A DNA stretch of 44,980 bases from Solirubrobacterales bacterium (GTDB lineage: Bacteria > Actinomycetota > Thermoleophilia > Solirubrobacterales > Solirubrobacteraceae), in the NCBI GenBank assembly GCA_019240655.1, contig JAFAXX010000191.1, positions 1-44,980 on the forward strand. Direction: 5' to 3'. Both the position numbers and the translations under genes were made by a program. The notes under the pieces were generated by a model. The model saw nothing but the letters and a program-made list of their open reading frames with translations, was not told the DNA's origin and ran no database searches. Positions 39,173 to 44,980 of this stretch are shown here, in pieces (the stretch's first letter is position 1; every line of letters begins with the position of its first letter).

Positions 39173-39739
39173 ATGGCGAATGAGCTTCAGGGAAAGCGCA
39201 TCGCGTTCCTGTTTACCGAGGGCGTCGAGCAGGTCGAGTTGGAGAAGCCGCTCGAGGCCGTGCGGGCTGCCGGCGCCGAGGTCGACCTGATCTCGCTCGA
39301 GACCGGGCAGGTCGAGGCCTGGAACCACTTCGACAAGGGCGACAAGTTCGAGGCCACCAAAGCGGTCTCGGACGTGGACGCCTCGGGCTACGACGGCCTC
39401 GTCCTGCCGGGCGGCGTCGCCAACCCCGACCAGCTTCGGCTGAGCCAGGACGCGGTCAAGTTCGTCCGCGGGTTCTACGAGCAGGACAAGCCGACCGGCG
39501 CGATCTGCCACGCCTTGTGGGTGCTGGTCGAGGCCGGCGTGGCCAAGGGTCGCAAGCTCACCTCGTGGCCGAGCCTGCAGACCGACCTGCGCAACGCCGG
39601 AGCCGAGTGGGTCGACGAGGAGGTCGTGGTCGACAACGGCCTCGTCACCAGCCGCAAGCCCGACGATCTGCCCGCGTTCTGCGCGAAGATCGTCGAGGAG
39701 TTCGCGGAGGGCAAGCACAAGCAGAAGGTGGCGGCGTAG
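39173..39739 (+). CDS. DJ-1/PfpI family protein (type 1 glutamine amidotransferase-like)
   Basis: 188 residues. The nucleophile elbow is GAICHALW (Cys112, His113), with an acidic residue in [13 protein letters not shown] (Glu16 region) completing the site. The block [16 protein letters not shown] is typical of PfpI/YhbO-type proteins, which act as glyoxalase/deglycase or protease-like stress proteins. The start ATG has AAGGAG seven bases upstream, the best ribosome site in this region. It is divergent from msrA, so both may serve oxidative or carbonyl stress. The stop lies inside a sequence that was tandemly duplicated downstream. Confidence 0.92.
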   Translation: MANELQGKRIAFLFTEGVEQVELEKPLEAVRAAGAEVDLISLETGQVEAWNHFDKGDKFEATKAVSDVDASGYDGLVLPGGVANPDQLRLSQDAVKFVRGFYEQDKPTGAICHALWVLVEAGVAKGRKLTSWPSLQTDLRNAGAEWVDEEVVVDNGLVTSRKPDDLPAFCAKIVEEFAEGKHKQKVAA

Positions 39740-39740
39740 A

Positions 39741-39889
39741 GTCGCCGCCGCCGCGGGTCCCGGGGCGCCGGCGGCCGGGAGTCGCCGCCGCCGCGGCCCC
39801 CGGGGCGCCGGCGGCGTAGAGTCGCCGCCGCCGCGGCCCCGGGGCGCCGGCGGCCCAGAGTCGCCGCGGCCACGCCCCGGGGCGCCGCG
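39741..39889. repeat. 40-base tandem repeat (about 3.75 copies) after the PfpI gene
   Basis: Units: 39741-39780, 39781-39820, 39821-39859 and a partial one at 39860-39889. The junction GGCGGCGTAGA at the end of unit 2 repeats the gene's own last codons and TAG (39733-39740), so the gene end was copied. Each unit can fold (GCCGCC with GGCGGC), so the array may terminate transcription of both convergent genes. Confidence 0.85.
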
Positions 39890-39906
39890 TCAGCGGCGCC
39901 CTCTGA

Positions 39907-41265
39907 TCACAACTCGAGCGCCTCGAGCGCGTACTGGTAGGCCTCGGCGTAAGTGGGGAATTGCGGCACGGTGTCCTTCAGCACCGCCACCGGGATCTGC
40001 GCCTTGATCGCCAGCGCCGCGAAGTGGATCCACTCGCTGGCCAGCGGCCCGACGCCCCACGCGCCGACCAGCACCGAGCGGCGCCGGTCGGCCAGCAGCT
40101 GCATCTCGCCGCGCGGATCGCGCTCGTAGGTGTACGGGCGGGCGATCGCCTCCCCGAGCACGATGTGCTGGCGCGCGAGCTCGACGCCGGCCTCCCGCGC
40201 CTGCGCCTCGGACATGCCGACCACGGCCACCTCGGGGTCGCTGAACACCACGCGCGGCACGGCGCCGTAGTCGGCCCGCACCGATTCGCCGGCGATGTCC
40301 CAGCACACGAGCCGGCCCTGGTACTTGGCCACGTGCGTGAAGGCCATCACGCCGGTCACGTCGCCGATCGCCCAGATGCGCTCCCCGGCGCGGCAGCGCT
40401 CATCGACCTCGATCCCGTGCGGCCCCGGCTCGATCCCGACCGTGTCGAGGCCCAGGGCCTCGGTCCTCGGCCGGCGCCCCACCGCGACCACCAGCTCGCG
40501 GGCGCTGACCGGCTCGCCGGCCGCGTGCACGGTGCGGCGACCGTCGCCGGCGCTCACCGACGAAGCCTCGGCGCCGAGGCGGACATCGATGCCCTCGTCC
40601 CGCAGCGCCTCCAGCACGAGCTCGCCGACCCGCTCGTCCTCCCGCGCGAGCAGCCGCTCGGCCGCCTCGATCAGATGGACCTCGGCCCCGAAGCGGTGCA
40701 TCAGCTGGGCCAGCTCGATCCCCACCGGGCCGCCGCCGAGGATGATCACGCTCTCGGGCGGCTCGGAGAAGGTGGTGGCCTCGCGGTTGGTCCAGTAGCC
40801 GGCGCGCGCCAGGCCGTCGATCGGCGGAATCACCGGGTCGGAGCCGGTGGCGACGATCACCCGCTCCGTCTCGAGCCGCCGCTCGCCGACCCGCACCGCG
40901 CCGGGGCCGGCCAGCGCTCCCTCGCCCTTGAACACGCTGACGCCGCTCTCCTCATAGCTCTTGACCTCCGAGCTGTCGTCGAGGCCGCGGATCATGTAGT
41001 CGCGGTACTTCGCGACCTCGCTCCAGCCGAGCTCGGGTGTCGCGGTGCCGAAGCCGCGCTCGGCTTCGGAGCGCACCTCGCCCGGTCGCAGCAGCGTCTT
41101 CGAGGGGATGCAGGCCCAGTAGCTGCACTCCCCGCCGATCAGCTCGCGCTCGACGAGCGCGGTGCGCAGCCCCTGGGCGGCCAGCCGGGAGGTGACCACT
41201 TCGCCTCCGGGGCCGGCGCCGAGGACAATGGCGTCGAACCGATCGCTTCCCGAGCCGCCGCTCAC
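39907..41265 (-). CDS. Class I disulfide-type flavoprotein oxidoreductase
   Basis: 452 residues. FAD loop GAGPGGEV (16-23), redox motif GGECSYWACIPSK with Cys47 and Cys52, NAD(P) loop ILGGGPVGIELAQ, and FAD-binding WAIGDVTG. The dimerisation domain is present (FSDPEVAVVGMSEAQA). The C-terminal active-site His-Pro-Thr-x-x-Glu found in dihydrolipoamide dehydrogenase and mercuric reductase reads QFPTYAEAY, so the His that acts as base is missing. It may therefore be a quinone or other reductase rather than a dihydrolipoamide dehydrogenase. The start is GTG at 41265. The gene stands alone between the repeat array and a divergent membrane-protein gene. Confidence 0.88.
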   Translation of the reverse strand: MSGGSGSDRFDAIVLGAGPGGEVVTSRLAAQGLRTALVERELIGGECSYWACIPSKTLLRPGEVRSEAERGFGTATPELGWSEVAKYRDYMIRGLDDSSEVKSYEESGVSVFKGEGALAGPGAVRVGERRLETERVIVATGSDPVIPPIDGLARAGYWTNREATTFSEPPESVIILGGGPVGIELAQLMHRFGAEVHLIEAAERLLAREDERVGELVLEALRDEGIDVRLGAEASSVSAGDGRRTVHAAGEPVSARELVVAVGRRPRTEALGLDTVGIEPGPHGIEVDERCRAGERIWAIGDVTGVMAFTHVAKYQGRLVCWDIAGESVRADYGAVPRVVFSDPEVAVVGMSEAQAREAGVELARQHIVLGEAIARPYTYERDPRGEMQLLADRRRSVLVGAWGVGPLASEWIHFAALAIKAQIPVAVLKDTVPQFPTYAEAYQYALEALEL

Positions 41266-41313
41266 GTGGCCCTACCACTACCCGAAGCACGGCGGAGGAC
41301 AAACCACAGGTCA

Positions 41314-41787
41314 ATGGAGCGCCAGGCCGACCAGCGCGACGAAACCGAGCTCGAGCGGCTCGACCGCAACACCGTCGAGCTGGTGAGCGAGCTGCGCGTG
41401 GCCGCCACTGGCGTCCAAGTGCTGTTCGCATTCCTGCTCATCGTCCCGTTCAACAACCGCTTCAGCCGCGTCTCGAGCTTCGAGCGCTACGACTACTTCG
41501 TGACCCTGCTGTGCGTGGCGGTCGCGGCCGTGCTGCTGATCGCGCCCTCGGTACACCACCGGCTGCTGTTCCGTCTTGGCGAGAAGGCCTTCATCGTCAC
41601 GATTGGCAACCGGCTCGCGATCGCCGCGGCGGCCTTCCTGTGCGTCGGGCTGACCGGGATCCTGGTGCTGCTCTCGAGCTTCATCTTCGGCGGGGTCACG
41701 GCGGCGGTCGTCGGCGCCTGCGCTGCGTGCCTCGTGATCGGCGTCTGGTTCGCGTTGCCGCTGATCCACCGGCGCGGGCACCGCTAG
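41314..41787 (+). CDS. DUF6328 family membrane protein
   Basis: 157 residues from ATG at 41314. A charged N-terminus (ERQADQRDETELERLDRNTVELVSELRVA) is followed by four helices: VQVLFAFLLIVPF, FVTLLCVAVAAVLLIAPS, LAIAAAAFLCVGLTGILVLL, and the final AVVGACAACLVIGVWFALPLI. The VQVLFAFLLIVPFNNRF signature is the one I know for DUF6328. The function is unknown. Its stop overlaps the convergent acyltransferase stop as CTAG. Confidence 0.85.
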   Translation: MERQADQRDETELERLDRNTVELVSELRVAATGVQVLFAFLLIVPFNNRFSRVSSFERYDYFVTLLCVAVAAVLLIAPSVHHRLLFRLGEKAFIVTIGNRLAIAAAAFLCVGLTGILVLLSSFIFGGVTAAVVGACAACLVIGVWFALPLIHRRGHR

Positions 41788-42731
41788 CCGAACAGCGGAA
41801 GTCGCCGCCGGCACGCGAGCGTGTCGATCCCGGCCTGGATGCTCTGGCGCACCTCGCGGTATTTCGCCCCCACGTACTCGTCATCCTCGGCGCGAGCGGG
41901 ACCGCCGTCGATCGTCACCGGGGGCTGCAGCGCGGTTCGGATCTTGGTCGGCAGTGGGATCTCCGGCAGCAGCGCCGGGGAGATGCCCCAGGGCGCCTGC
42001 ACCGCGATCGGGAACACCTTCAACCGGGCCACCCGGTCGAGCGCCAGCGCCTGGGCGAGGCGCCGGCCGCGCGCGAGCACGGGCATCGAATCGGGTCCCC
42101 CCACCGTCGCGATCGGCACGATCGGGACCGCGCAGCGGATGGCCAGCTTCACGAACCCGGTGCGTCCCGCGAGCACGGCCTGGTCGCGCTCGGTCCACGG
42201 CCGCAGCGAGTCCCGCTCCCCTCCGGGCCACAGGGCGACGTCGTGGCCGGCGGCGAGCGCGGCCGAGATGCTGTCGGCCGCCGCCGGCAGCACACCCATC
42301 CGGCGGAAGTAGGCGCCGAGCCCCGGCAGCGCCATGAGGGCGTCGTGCGCGGTGCCGTGCAGCGGCCGGCTCGAGCCGAAACGCCGCCACCATTGGGCGC
42401 CGATCGTCCATGCGTCCCACACGAAGGGACCGCCGGAGTGGATGCCGACCAGCAGCGCCGGCGGCTCGGGCAGGTTCTCCCAGCCCTCCATCTCCATCCG
42501 GAACCAGTAGTCCATGAGCGGATTCCAGAAATACTTCTGGCGCTCGAAGAACTTCCAGTCGGGGCCGTCGAGGTTCCAGTGCGCCGCCCGCTCGGCGATC
42601 ACCGCGGCCGCGCCCGACTGTTTCGCGCGGCGCGCCTGCACTTTGTCTCGCGCTCTCTGCGCCTCCTGGCGGCGCGAGCGCTCCGCCGAGCCGTTGCCTC
42701 GGCGCTCGCGGTGCCGCTGCAATTCGTCCAC
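41784..42731 (-). CDS. Lysophospholipid acyltransferase family protein (divergent motifs)
   Basis: 315 residues from GTG at 42731 with AGGAGG six bases upstream. A basic, coiled N-terminus of ~50 residues precedes an acyltransferase-like domain. The block GIHSGGPFVWDAWT stands where HX4D is expected, with a longer H-to-D spacing. WPGGERDS stands in place of PEGTRS, and VPIVPIATVGGPDSMPVL matches the third block. It probably acylates a lipid or glycolipid at the membrane, but the acceptor is unknown. It is unlike plsC at 5001. It is divergent from the F420-type gene across a 121-base region with a 20-base direct repeat. Confidence 0.8.
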   Translation of the reverse strand: MDELQRHRERRGNGSAERSRRQEAQRARDKVQARRAKQSGAAAVIAERAAHWNLDGPDWKFFERQKYFWNPLMDYWFRMEMEGWENLPEPPALLVGIHSGGPFVWDAWTIGAQWWRRFGSSRPLHGTAHDALMALPGLGAYFRRMGVLPAAADSISAALAAGHDVALWPGGERDSLRPWTERDQAVLAGRTGFVKLAIRCAVPIVPIATVGGPDSMPVLARGRRLAQALALDRVARLKVFPIAVQAPWGISPALLPEIPLPTKIRTALQPPVTIDGGPARAEDDEYVGAKYREVRQSIQAGIDTLACRRRLPLFG

Positions 42732-42772
42732 GGCAGACCTCCTGAAGGTGACGCCTGTCTGCGGTTGTCTGG

Positions 42773-42812
42773 TACCCCGAGCGTTCGTCTACTACCCGGA
42801 GCGTTTGATTAC
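42773..42812. promoter_or_regulatory. Abutting 20-base direct repeats in divergent promoter region
   Basis: TACCCCGAGCGTTCGTCTAC (42773-42792) is followed immediately by TACCCGGAGCGTTTGATTAC (42793-42812), identical at 16 of 20 positions. This spacing of two full turns is typical of a regulator binding tandem sites. It could serve either divergent gene. Confidence 0.5.
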
Positions 42813-42852
42813 AACCGGGCGGCGCGGGGCATTAGCACGCGTGACTCCGGCG

Positions 42853-43806
42853 ATGAAGATCGGGTACTTTCTTTCCTGCGAGGAGTGGGGTCCGCGCGAG
42901 CTGGTGGCGCAGGCAGTGAAAGCCGAGGCCGCTGGGTTCGAGGGCCTTTGGATCTCCGATCACTACCACCCCTGGAACGATCAGCAGGGCCACAGCCCGT
43001 TCGTGTGGTCGGTGATCGGGGGGATCGCTCAGGCGACCGAGAACATGCCCGTGACCACCGCGGTGACTTGCCCGACCGTTCGGATCCACCCCGCGATCAT
43101 CGCGCAGGCGGCGGCCACCGCCGCGGTCATGCTCGAGGGCCGCTTCACGCTTGGCGTCGGCACCGGCGAGGCGCTCAACGAGCACATCCTGGGCGACCGC
43201 TGGCCGGAGGCCGACGAGCGGCTGGAGATGCTCGAGGAGGCGGTCGAGGTGATCCGGACACTGTGGAGCGGAGGCGTGCACGACCACCGCGGCCGCCACT
43301 ACCGGGTCGAGCACTGCCGGGTCTACGACCTGCCGGAGGTCCCTCCGCCGATCGTCGTGTCGGGGTTCGGCGGAAAGGCGATCGACCTGGCGGCGCGGAT
43401 CGGCGACGGCTTCTGCACCGTGCAGCCGGACCCCGAGACGGTCGAGCGCTTCCGCACGGGGGCTAGGCGCGGCAAGCTCGTGCAGGGCGGCACCAAGGTG
43501 TGCTGGGCGGCCGACGAGGCGCAGGCGCGCAAGACCGTGCACCGCTTGTGGCCGAACGAGGCACTGCCCGGCGAGCTCGCGCAGGTCCTGCCCACCCCGG
43601 AGCACTTCGAGCAGGCCAGCCAGCTGATCACCGAGGCAATGGTGGCCGAGCAGGTGCCGTGTGGACCGGACGTCGATCGTCACGTCGAAGCTCTGCGCGA
43701 ATACGAGCGCGCCGGCTTCGATGAGCTCTACGTGAGCCAGATCGGGCCCGAGTCCGACGCGTTCTTCGAGGCGTACCGGAGCGAGGTGCTGCCACGGCTG
43801 CGTTGA
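42853..43806 (+). CDS. F420-type LLM oxidoreductase (TIGR03557-like)
   Basis: 317 residues from ATG at 42853 (GTG at 42841 is also possible). A luciferase-like (beta/alpha)8 barrel starts MKIGYFLSCEEWGPRELVAQAVKAEAAGFEGLWISDH (in part). It contains SPFVWSVIGGIAQAT, RIHPAIIAQAAATAAVMLEGRFTLGVGTGEALNEHILG and VSGFGGKAIDLAARIGDGF. This is the glucose-6-phosphate-dehydrogenase-like F420 group. It likely uses deazaflavin F420; the substrate is not known. The stop overlaps the TTG start of the antiporter subunit by TTGA, so it heads the antiporter operon or is merely coupled to it. Confidence 0.9.
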   Translation: MKIGYFLSCEEWGPRELVAQAVKAEAAGFEGLWISDHYHPWNDQQGHSPFVWSVIGGIAQATENMPVTTAVTCPTVRIHPAIIAQAAATAAVMLEGRFTLGVGTGEALNEHILGDRWPEADERLEMLEEAVEVIRTLWSGGVHDHRGRHYRVEHCRVYDLPEVPPPIVVSGFGGKAIDLAARIGDGFCTVQPDPETVERFRTGARRGKLVQGGTKVCWAADEAQARKTVHRLWPNEALPGELAQVLPTPEHFEQASQLITEAMVAEQVPCGPDVDRHVEALREYERAGFDELYVSQIGPESDAFFEAYRSEVLPRLR

Positions 43807-44288
43807 TCAGGCGAGCGGGGCTGGTCGCCATCGGAGCGGTGATCGGCGGCGGCTTCTACCTGCTGCTGATCGACACCAACAGCCTTCCCGAGCTCTACGT
43901 CCTCGCGGCGGTGGCGCTGACGTGCGCGGCGGCGTTCGTGGTCTCCCGCGAGCAGGGCTTCGTCGAGGCGCGGATCAAGGCAAGCTGGGTGCTCAAGATC
44001 TGGCGCCCGGTGGCGAAGGTCCCGCTCGACATCGTGCTGGTCAGCGCGGAGGCGCTGGCGCAGCTCGTCCGCAGGCGGGCGGTCCGCGGCCAGTTCCGGG
44101 CGGTTCGCTTCGACGCCATGGGGGATACGCCCGAGGACACCGCCCGCCGGGCGTTGACGGACGTCCTCGGGTCGCTGGCGCCAAACACGATCGTCATCGG
44201 AGTCGACCAGGAGCGCGGCCTGCTTCTGGTCCATCAGCTGCGGCGTCAGGGCGAGCCGCGGAACCTCGACGTGCTGAGGCTGGGATGA
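43803..44288 (+). CDS. mnhE: Mrp-type Na+/H+ antiporter subunit E
   Basis: 161 residues from a TTG start overlapping the previous stop. Two N-terminal hydrophobic helices (LVAIGAVIGGGFYLLLI and LYVLAAVALTCAAAFVV) are followed by WRPVAKVPLDIVLVSAEALAQLVRR and a soluble C-terminus ending LAPNTIVIGVDQERGLLLVHQL, the MrpE/PhaE pattern. It is a small subunit of the multi-subunit cation/proton antiporter. Four-base overlaps link it to F and then G. Confidence 0.9.
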   Translation: MIRRAGLVAIGAVIGGGFYLLLIDTNSLPELYVLAAVALTCAAAFVVSREQGFVEARIKASWVLKIWRPVAKVPLDIVLVSAEALAQLVRRRAVRGQFRAVRFDAMGDTPEDTARRALTDVLGSLAPNTIVIGVDQERGLLLVHQLRRQGEPRNLDVLRLG

Positions 44289-44536
44289 ACGAGTGGGAGA
44301 TCGCGGCGGTGGTGCTGGCGGCGGCCATTGTTCCCTGTCTTGTGGTCTGCGTGATCACGCCGGCGACGTCGGCCCTGGCGGCGCTGGAGCTCGCGGGGAC
44401 GCTCCTGGCCAGCGCGCTGATGGCCCTGTGCGAGGGCTTTCACCGGCAGCCGTTCATCGACCTCGCGCTGCTGTTCGCGATGCTCTCGCTGATCGGGGCG
44501 ATGTTCTTCGCCCGCCTGATGGAGCGGGACCTGTGA
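44285..44536 (+). CDS. mnhF: Mrp-type antiporter subunit F
   Basis: 83 residues with three helices: IAAVVLAAAIVPCLVVCVITP, ALAALELAGTLLASALMALCEGF and FIDLALLFAMLSLIGAMFFARLMERDL. The IDLALLFAMLSLIGAMFFARL end is characteristic of MnhF/MrpF. ATG overlaps the mnhE stop (ATGA) and its stop overlaps the mnhG GTG. Confidence 0.9.
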   Translation: MNEWEIAAVVLAAAIVPCLVVCVITPATSALAALELAGTLLASALMALCEGFHRQPFIDLALLFAMLSLIGAMFFARLMERDL

Positions 44537-44856
44537 GCGCTCGTCACCTGATCGCCACCGTGCTGCTCATCGGCGGCGTCGCCCTCCAGCTGCTGGCCGT
44601 GCTCGGGCTGGTCGTCATGCGCGACGTGTTCGACCGCCTGCACTACGTCGGCATGGCGGGCTACGGCGGCCTGCTGATCGGCGTGGCGGTGCTGCTGCGC
44701 GAGTCGTTCTCGCTGATCGGCGACAAGGCGCTGGCCACCGGAATCGTGCTGGTGACCCTCGGCCCGCTGGCGGTGCACACAACGGCCCGGAGCTTCCGCA
44801 CCCGCGAGCGGGGCGACTGGCGCCAGGGAATCGAATCGGAAGCCGAGCCGAAATGA
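44533..44856 (+). CDS. mnhG: Mrp-type antiporter subunit G
   Basis: 107 residues. Three helices with the family core LGLVVMRDVFDRLHYVGMAGYGGLLIGVAVLL and a hydrophilic C-terminus after HTTARSFRTRERG. Start GTG overlaps mnhF by four bases, and the end overlaps the next gene (ATGA). Confidence 0.92.
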   Translation: MSARHLIATVLLIGGVALQLLAVLGLVVMRDVFDRLHYVGMAGYGGLLIGVAVLLRESFSLIGDKALATGIVLVTLGPLAVHTTARSFRTRERGDWRQGIESEAEPK

Positions 44857-44980
44857 GCGCGCTTCAGTTCGTCGGGCTGGTGGCCGTGGCGCTCGGAGGC
44901 GCGGCGGTGGTATTCACCGGGGAGGCGCTGCGCCAGACGATGGTGTTGGGCGTCTACGGGATCACGCTGACGTTCCTGTT
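44853..44980 (+). CDS. DUF4040/MbhD-like antiporter subunit (partial)
   Basis: Only the first 42 residues are visible, after which the window ends. A helix LQFVGLVAVALGGAAVVF is followed by EALRQTMVLGVYGITLTFLF, which resembles the start of the DUF4040 segment (C-terminal domain of MrpA, separate as MbhD in hydrogenase-type clusters). The order E-F-G-then-DUF4040 fits the split, Mbh-like arrangement. Its assignment is tentative because so little is seen. Confidence 0.65.
   Translation, partial: MSALQFVGLVAVALGGAAVVFTGEALRQTMVLGVYGITLTFL

Noticed and set aside
37767..39290. A 507-codon rightward frame opposite the coiled-coil protein and msrA
   Set aside because: It is antisense to msrA, which has its full catalytic motif, and the composition is shadow-like.
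1..44980. tRNA, rRNA or insertion sequence
   Set aside because: I found no cloverleaf with the conserved TTCGAATC-like arm and CCA end, no rRNA core sequence, and no transposase with terminal inverted repeats. A covariance-model scan would be needed to exclude small RNAs.

Overview
The window is a GC-rich bacterial chromosome segment. The likely host is an actinobacterium of the Thermoleophilia type (Solirubrobacterales or Gaiellales relatives). This is inferred from the base composition, the many GTG/TTG starts, an F420-type luciferase-like oxidoreductase, a DUF6328 protein, an Rv1264-like adenylate cyclase, and a yebC-ruvCAB-secDF-recJ-rel gene order. There is no rRNA, tRNA, CRISPR array, prophage or intact insertion sequence that I can see. 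Coding density is high, and many neighbours overlap by 1 to 11 bases.

Region 1 (1-5.0 kb) is a glycerol block: dhaK (partial, leftward), an IclR-family regulator, glpK and, convergent to it, glpF. A shared 17-base sequence lies in front of dhaK/iclR and in front of glpF. It overlaps TTGACA -35 elements and looks like the operator of the local regulator. Region 2 (5.0-16.9 kb) carries plsC, proline dehydrogenase, two membrane proteins, a DUF4232 lipoprotein, an MBL-fold hydrolase, phosphomannomutase, a CDP-glucose-type pair (sugar-1-P nucleotidyltransferase plus SDR dehydratase), a cupredoxin lipoprotein, yebC, an FKBP lipoprotein and an adenylate cyclase. Region 3 (17-30.5 kb) holds a GT2/GT-C glycosyltransferase pair, then ruvC-ruvA-ruvB, a zinc-ribbon/PAS-like protein in the place where yajC usually sits, a fused secDF with a long repetitive tail, a small membrane protein, recJ and the bifunctional (p)ppGpp enzyme rel.

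Region 4 (30.5-34.4 kb) is a two-gene leftward module: a replication-relaxation-like wHTH/PD-(D/E)XK-like protein and a membrane-anchored VirD4/TraG-like ATPase. Neither relaxase nor secretion genes accompany it. A lipid kinase precedes it. Region 5 (34.4-36.4 kb) is the most striking: a SAM-I riboswitch controls a divergent threonine-synthase-like PLP enzyme followed by a MoaD/ThiS-type protein ending in Gly-Gly. I infer a possible sulfur-carrier-dependent homocysteine route analogous to CysM/CysO. Region 6 (36.4-45 kb) has small secreted, Dabb and hypothetical proteins, msrA, a DJ-1/PfpI protein, a disulfide-type flavoprotein, an acyltransferase, the F420-type oxidoreductase and the start of an Mrp/Mbh-type cation antiporter operon (E, F, G, then a DUF4040-like subunit cut by the window end).

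Two window-wide patterns stand out. At least eleven genes have a TANNNT-like -10 box 6-9 bases before the start codon and no Shine-Dalgarno, so leaderless transcription is probably common. Four intergenic GC-rich tandem repeat arrays (period 40-61 bases) occur, and two of them have copied the 3' end and stop codon of the adjoining gene.
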